Positions 6,121 to 9,780 of a stretch of 9,780 nucleotides of DNA are shown in pieces. The stretch's first letter is position 1; each line of letters begins with the position of its first letter. The stretch spans positions 1-9,780 of the forward strand of contig JAGXRS010000457.1 of the NCBI GenBank assembly GCA_018335615.1, in the 5' to 3' direction. The notes beneath the pieces were generated by a model. It was not told the DNA's origin and ran no database searches. It was given only the letters and a program-made list of their open reading frames with translations. The DNA is from Hydrogenophaga sp. GTDB lineage: Bacteria > Pseudomonadota > Gammaproteobacteria > Burkholderiales > Burkholderiaceae_C. A program made the position numbers and the translations under genes.

Positions 6121-6303
6121 CCGCTGGTCAGGGTCTACCGTCGGATGCGACCGTCTTGCAGACCGTCGCCAAAGGGTAGACGGTAGAAGCAGACGCTTCC
6201 ACCGCAAGCCCCGGGGTCGGCGGCTCTATGGTCGCTAGGGCGACACGCCACCTTGTCGGGCTGGACGCCCGCCATCCCCTCTCAATACCGCGCCCCATCC
6301 CAC
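6121..6303. other. Non-coding region after the recombinase, with ACCGTC repeats
   Basis: No credible gene is present. ACCGTC occurs at 6137-6142, 6150-6155 and 6162-6167 and inverted at 6179-6184. The outer copies form a perfect 9-bp inverted repeat, TCTACCGTC/GACGGTAGA (6134-6142 and 6179-6187), which could fold as a transcript end or be bound by a protein. Small hairpins follow: GAAGC/GCTTC (6186-6199), GTCGC/GCGAC (6231-6244) and CGGGC/GCCCG with loop TGGAC (6257-6271). Confidence 0.6.
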
Positions 6304-6325
6304 TGACACCGCACTGCGGTGTCAA

Positions 6326-6423
6326 CGGGCGGGCAACCCGCGCGATGCTTGCCGTTGTTTCCGCTGTTCGCGGCCCCTAACGGCTCCGGCTGGACGCCGG
6401 ACACCTCCCAGGTTGCCCGCCCG
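6326..6423. repeat. 13-bp long-range stem enclosing two stem-loops
   Basis: CGGGCGGGCAACC (6326-6338) is exactly inverted at 6411-6423. The 72 bases between contain GCCGTT/AACGGC (6351-6356 and 6379-6384), which encloses CCGC/GCGG (6361-6373), and then TCCGGC/GCCGGA with loop TGGAC (6385-6401). Together they can fold as a closed multi-branch junction, more ordered than scattered GC-rich palindromes. No known RNA family is recognised. Confidence 0.6.
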
Positions 6424-6632
6424 CTTTCAGCGCGCTGGGGGCGGGGCTATGCCCCCGCTGCTCAACCGGAGCGTGGGCGCTCCTATTCCCGCTGAGGGCG
6501 GGAATTTGCTGGCGGCTCCCCCGGCAGCGCTCCGACCCAGTGGGCTGGGTGCGGTTTGCTGGGCTGCGTCTGGACGCCTTGCCCCACGTCCCCTGGCGTG
6601 GCCCCCATCCGGGCTGCCGGGAGGTCCTCCCT

Positions 6633-6650
6633 GCGCCCTATGATGGGCGC
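6633..6650 (+). promoter_or_regulatory. Hairpin and TATGAT box abutting the restriction gene start
   Basis: GCGCCC (6633-6638) and GGGCGC (6645-6650) form a perfect stem whose loop is TATGAT, and the stem ends at the base before the ATG. TATGAT differs from the -10 consensus at one base and lies six bases from the ATG, which would make the ATG the first transcribed codon (a leaderless message). No -35 match and no Shine-Dalgarno site are seen. If transcription begins further upstream, the stem would instead cover the ribosome site. Confidence 0.4.
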
Positions 6651-9600
6651 ATGGACACAAAAGTAACAACAACACCGCAGGGATTTATCGAGCACTGGCA
6701 GGGGGTTGCCGCGAGCGAGCTGGCAACCGCTCAAACTTTCATCATGGACCTGTGCGAGCTGCTGGGCGTCCCCAAGCCACACGCGACGCCTGCACAGGAC
6801 TACATGTTTGAGAGGCCTGTAACGTTCAGCCACGGCGATGGCTCCAGTAGTGCCGGCCGCATCGACTGCTACAAGCGCGGCCACTTCGTGCTGGAAGCCA
6901 AGAAACTCAAGGCCGGGTCGCACACCAAAGGGTTCGACGACGGCTTGCTACGCGCCCGTAGCCAGGGTGAAGGCTATGCCCGAGCCCTGCCCGCCGAAGA
7001 AAGCCGCCCGCCGTTCGTCATGGTGGTGGATGTGGGCAACGTCATCGAGGTGTACGCCGAGTTCAGCCGCACCGGTGGAACCTACACACCGTTCCCCGAC
7101 CCGCGCAGCCACCGCATCATGCTGGCCGACCTGGCTAACCCCGATGTGCTGGAGCGGCTACGCAAAATATGGACACAACCGGATGACCTTAACCCGGCGC
7201 TGATCGCCGCGAAAGTCACTCGCGATGTGTCCACCAAACTGGCCCTGCTGGCTCGCTCGTTGGAGCAGGTAGGGCACGCGCCCCATACCGTGGCGGCCTA
7301 TCTCTCACGCTGCCTGTTCAGCATGTTCGCCGAAGATGTCGAGCTGTTGCCCAAAGGCTCTTTTCAGGCGCTTCTGCTTCAGCACAGGGAAAGCCCGGCC
7401 ACAGTGCAGCAGATGTTACGTAGCCTGTGGACTGACATGGACAGAGGAGGCTTCTCGGTGGCTCTGGTAAAGCAGGTGCTGAAGTTCAACGGCAAGCTGT
7501 TCAAAGGCGACAGCGCCGACGGATACAGCCTGCTGCTCACGCCTGAACAAATCGACCTGCTGATACAGTCCGCCCGCGCCAACTGGCGCGAGGTGGAGCC
7601 CGCCATTTTCGGCACGTTGCTGGAGAGGGCGCTCGACCCCGATGAGCGTCACGCTCTGGGCGCCCATTACACGCCGCGAGCCTATGTGGAACGGCTGGTG
7701 TTGCCCACTGTGATTGAACCGCTGCGTGCCGAATGGGCCAACGCTCAGGCCGCCGCGCTGCTGTTGGCGCACGAAGCCGCCGAGCTGGAGTCGAACCCGC
7801 CCGCAGTCAAGACAAAGAAGGACTTTGCCGCGCTGGACCGCCACAACGCTGCCGTGCGTGCGAAGTGGACCGAGGCCCGCCTGCAGGTGCGCGATTTTCT
7901 GCACCGCCTGTGCACCCTGCGTGTGCTGGACCCGGCGTGTGGCAGTGCGAACTTCCTTTACGTGACGCTGGAGCACCTGAAGCGCTTGGAGGGCGAGGTG
8001 CTCAACCAGCTGGGCGCCCTGGGCGACACGCAGGACGCGCTGGACCTGGGCCGCGAAACCGTGACCCTCCAGCAACTGCGCGGGGTCGAGCTGAACGAGC
8101 GCGCCGCCGCCCTGGCCGAGCTGGTGCTGTGGATTGGCTTTTTGCAGTGGCACATCCGTACCAACGGCCACGCCAGTGTGGCCGAGCCCGTAGTGCACGA
8201 CTACCGCAACATCGAACACCGCGACGCGGTGCTCGCCTACGACAGCCAGGAGCCGATGACCGACGCCAGCGGCAAGGTGCTCACCCGCTGGGACGGCGAG
8301 ACCGTCAAGCCTCACCCCGTCACCGGCCAGCCGGTGCCCGACGAGGCGGCGCAGGTGGTGCAGTGGCGCTACCTCAACCCCCGGCAGGCGGTGTGGCCCA
8401 AGGCCGATTTCATCGTGGGCAACCCGCCCTTCATTGGCGCAGGTGCCATGCGTGGCGCCTTGGGCGACGGCTATGTGGATGCCTTGCGGGGCAGTTGGCC
8501 CAAGGTGCCCGAGAGCGCCGACTTCGTCATGTACTGGTGGCACCACGCCGCCGAGCAGGTGCGCGCCGGGCAGGTCGAGCGCTTCGGCTTCATCACCACC
8601 AACAGCCTGCGCCAGACCTTCAACCGCCGCGTGGTCCAGCACGCCACGGCGGACGGCCGGCTGTCACTGGTCTATGCCGTGCCAGACCACCCCTGGGTGG
8701 ACAGCGCCAACGGCGCGGCGGTACGCATTGCCATGACGGTAGCCGCGTCCGGCCAGCACGAGGGACGGCTATACACCGTGCAGACCGAGGCAGAGGGCGA
8801 CCATGGCGAGGTGGCTGTTTCGCTGGCCGAGCGCCGAGGGCTGATTCACCCCGACCTGTCCGTCGGTGCCAATGTCGCTGGGGCGTGCAGCCTGCGGGCC
8901 AATGCCGACTTGAGCAACCGGGGCGTACAGCTCTTTGGCGCGGGCTTCATCGTCACACGTCAGGAGGCGGCCGGCCTTGGGCTGGACACTGTTGCGGGCC
9001 TTGAGCGTCATGTCCGCGAGTACCGCAACGGTCGCGACCTGACCGGCACCCCGCGTGACGTGCTGGTCATTGACATGTTCGGCCTGACCGCCGAAGAGAC
9101 TCGGCAGCGATACCCCGCCGCGTACCAGTGGCTGCTGGAGCGGGTCAAGCCTGAGCGTGACCAGAACAACCGCGCCACGTACCGTGACAACTGGTGGTTC
9201 TTTGGAGAGCCGCGCCGCGTACTTCGGCGGCAGATGGAGGGGCTGCCCCGTTACATCGCCACGGTGGAGACCGCCAAGCACCGGGTGTTCCAGTTTCTGG
9301 ACGGGGCGGTGCTGCCCGACAACAAGCTGGTGGCGATTGCTTTGCCGGATGGCTTGCACCTCGGCGTGCTTTCCAGCGGCCTCCATGGCGTTTGGGCAAC
9401 CGCAGCGGGTAGTACGCTTGAAGACCGTCCCGTGTATGTAAAGACCACTTGCTTCGAGACATTCCCATTCCCCGATATTGACCCTGCCGGTGAGCTGGCT
9501 GGGCGCATCCGTGGCCTGGCCGAGCAAATCGACGCACACCGCAAGGCCCAGCAGGCGGCCCATGCCGATGCGACTCTGACGGCGGTTTACAACGTGCTCG

Positions 9601-9780
9601 AGAAGCTGCGCAGTGGCGAGGCGCTGACAGCCAAGGAGAAGCTCATCCACGAACACGGCCTGGTGGGCGTGCTCAAGAGCCTGCACGACGAGCTGGACGC
9701 CGCCGTGCTGCAGGCCTACGGCTGGGCCGACCTGACCCTGCCCGCCGGCACCGACACGCTGCTGGTGCGGCTGGTCGAGC
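6651..9780 (+). CDS. MmeI-like type IIL restriction-modification enzyme (3' end cut by window edge)
   Basis: The frame is open from the ATG at 6651 to the right edge: 1043 residues and one further base. One polypeptide carries nuclease, methyltransferase and specificity parts. The N-terminal nuclease has D72-X9-E82-A-K84, the same D-X9-E-X-K spacing as MmeI. A helical connector (about 180-420) leads to an N6-adenine methyltransferase: SAM motif DPACGSANF at 427-435 and catalytic NPPF at 591-594. A target-recognition domain begins near GFIVTRQEA (about 766), includes YRNGRDL and DNWWFFGE (W848, W849), and ends about FPFPDID; a helical C-terminal domain follows. Such enzymes methylate one adenine of an asymmetric site and cut about 20 bases away. 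At over 1043 residues it is longer than MmeI (about 920), partly through an insert near 360-420 and the segment before NPPF. It follows an integrase and a structured non-coding region, as a mobile defence cargo. A lone methyltransferase or a DISARM-type methylase are alternatives. Confidence 0.88.
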   Translation, partial: MDTKVTTTPQGFIEHWQGVAASELATAQTFIMDLCELLGVPKPHATPAQDYMFERPVTFSHGDGSSSAGRIDCYKRGHFVLEAKKLKAGSHTKGFDDGLLRARSQGEGYARALPAEESRPPFVMVVDVGNVIEVYAEFSRTGGTYTPFPDPRSHRIMLADLANPDVLERLRKIWTQPDDLNPALIAAKVTRDVSTKLALLARSLEQVGHAPHTVAAYLSRCLFSMFAEDVELLPKGSFQALLLQHRESPATVQQMLRSLWTDMDRGGFSVALVKQVLKFNGKLFKGDSADGYSLLLTPEQIDLLIQSARANWREVEPAIFGTLLERALDPDERHALGAHYTPRAYVERLVLPTVIEPLRAEWANAQAAALLLAHEAAELESNPPAVKTKKDFAALDRHNAAVRAKWTEARLQVRDFLHRLCTLRVLDPACGSANFLYVTLEHLKRLEGEVLNQLGALGDTQDALDLGRETVTLQQLRGVELNERAAALAELVLWIGFLQWHIRTNGHASVAEPVVHDYRNIEHRDAVLAYDSQEPMTDASGKVLTRWDGETVKPHPVTGQPVPDEAAQVVQWRYLNPRQAVWPKADFIVGNPPFIGAGAMRGALGDGYVDALRGSWPKVPESADFVMYWWHHAAEQVRAGQVERFGFITTNSLRQTFNRRVVQHATADGRLSLVYAVPDHPWVDSANGAAVRIAMTVAASGQHEGRLYTVQTEAEGDHGEVAVSLAERRGLIHPDLSVGANVAGACSLRANADLSNRGVQLFGAGFIVTRQEAAGLGLDTVAGLERHVREYRNGRDLTGTPRDVLVIDMFGLTAEETRQRYPAAYQWLLERVKPERDQNNRATYRDNWWFFGEPRRVLRRQMEGLPRYIATVETAKHRVFQFLDGAVLPDNKLVAIALPDGLHLGVLSSGLHGVWATAAGSTLEDRPVYVKTTCFETFPFPDIDPAGELAGRIRGLAEQIDAHRKAQQAAHADATLTAVYNVLEKLRSGEALTAKEKLIHEHGLVGVLKSLHDELDAAVLQAYGWADLTLPAGTDTLLVRLVE

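Larger units (their letters stand above)
6304..6650 (+). other. Hairpin-dense non-coding region, candidate structured RNA
   Basis: Successive perfect or near-perfect stem-loops cover most of this stretch: 9 bp with a 3-base loop (6304-6324); a 13-bp stem enclosing two sub-structures (6326-6423); GGGGC/GCCCC (6443-6455); GGAGCG/CGCTCC, loop TGGG (6468-6483); ATTCCCGC/GCGGGAAT (6485-6505); an 8-bp stem with one mismatch (6508-6528); ACCCAG/CTGGGT, loop TGGG (6535-6550); GCGT/ACGC (6566-6577); CCACG/CGTGG (6584-6601); GGGAG/CTCCC (6619-6631 region); GCGCCC/GGGCGC (6633-6650). Open frames here (6413-6643 plus, 6427-6675 minus) translate to low-complexity proline/alanine/glycine-rich peptides. It could be a non-coding RNA, a regulatory leader of the restriction gene, or a DNA structure such as a transfer or replication origin. 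Strand is assigned only by the flanking genes. Confidence 0.5.

Noticed and set aside
6413..6675. Small open frames (76 codons plus, 82 codons minus) in the hairpin region
   Set aside because: Low-complexity Pro/Ala/Gly/Arg peptides without ribosome binding sites; the inverted repeats explain the sequence better.
7416..8642. Long open frame (408 codons) on the minus strand opposite the restriction gene
   Set aside because: Antisense to the MmeI-like gene, whose frame carries all family motifs. The translation is histidine-, glycine- and glutamine-rich with no domain; a GC-driven shadow.
7733..9004. Plus-strand open frame of 423 codons
   Set aside because: Lies wholly inside the restriction gene in another frame and translates to arginine/glycine-rich sequence without recognisable features.
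6651..9780. Assignment as a DISARM or BREX methyltransferase
   Set aside because: No companion genes (drmA, drmB, drmC, pglZ, brxC) are in the window, and the MmeI-type nuclease motif with a fused specificity domain points to a stand-alone type IIL enzyme. Genes beyond the right edge could still change this.
1..9780. CRISPR array, tRNA or rRNA genes
   Set aside because: No regularly spaced identical repeats of CRISPR length, no tRNA-like cloverleaf with a TTCGA-type T loop at the recombinase junction, and no rRNA sequence were recognised.
4321..9780. Insertion sequence or transposase
   Set aside because: The only recombinase has the large serine integrase layout. No IS-type transposase frame or terminal inverted repeats with target duplication were seen inside the window.

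Overview
The window is high-GC proteobacterial DNA. Its gene set (a yceJ-yceI-yceI block, a Crp/Fnr regulator beside a small DUF2892 membrane protein, and a YkgJ-type cysteine-cluster gene) looks like a Burkholderiales chromosome, most likely Comamonadaceae. That assignment rests on recognising protein families and intergenic style, not on a marker gene. The window splits into an ordinary chromosomal part (1 to about 4312) and an accessory part (about 4313 to 9780).

Chromosomal part. On the minus strand lie a class II aldolase/adducin-type gene cut by the left edge (1-717), a 62-residue DUF2892 gene (1028-1216) and a Crp/Fnr-family regulator (1400-2053). Between the last two is a perfect CRP-type site, TGTGA-N6-TCACA, at 1327-1342, and the regulator's recognition helix carries the RE..R pattern that reads such sites. 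Facing right from a shared intergenic region is a likely operon: a b561-type cytochrome (2187-2759) followed by two different periplasmic YceI proteins (2781-3344 and 3409-3981). It ends in strong hairpins. The opposing gene, a YkgJ-family CxxC protein, survives only as its last 62 codons (4127-4315, minus).

Accessory part. Homology to YkgJ stops abruptly near 4312, and a large serine recombinase follows at 4444-6120. The simplest reading is that an element carried by this recombinase integrated into the ykgJ-family gene and that 4312 is close to attL. The junction region holds a nested inverted repeat. Next come 530 bases without a credible gene (6121-6650), densely packed with short hairpins, including a 13-bp stem that encloses two further stem-loops and three copies of CTGGACGCC in or beside hairpin loops. 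Immediately after the last hairpin starts a long open frame (6651 to beyond 9780, at least 1043 residues). It encodes an MmeI-like type IIL restriction-modification enzyme with nuclease motif D-X9-E-X-K, methyltransferase motifs DPACGSANF and NPPF, and a target-recognition domain. The visible accessory segment is therefore an integration module followed by a single-polypeptide anti-phage restriction system, separated by an unexplained structured non-coding region, which is the most novel feature here. The right end of the element, the end of the restriction gene and the missing front half of the ykgJ gene lie outside the window.
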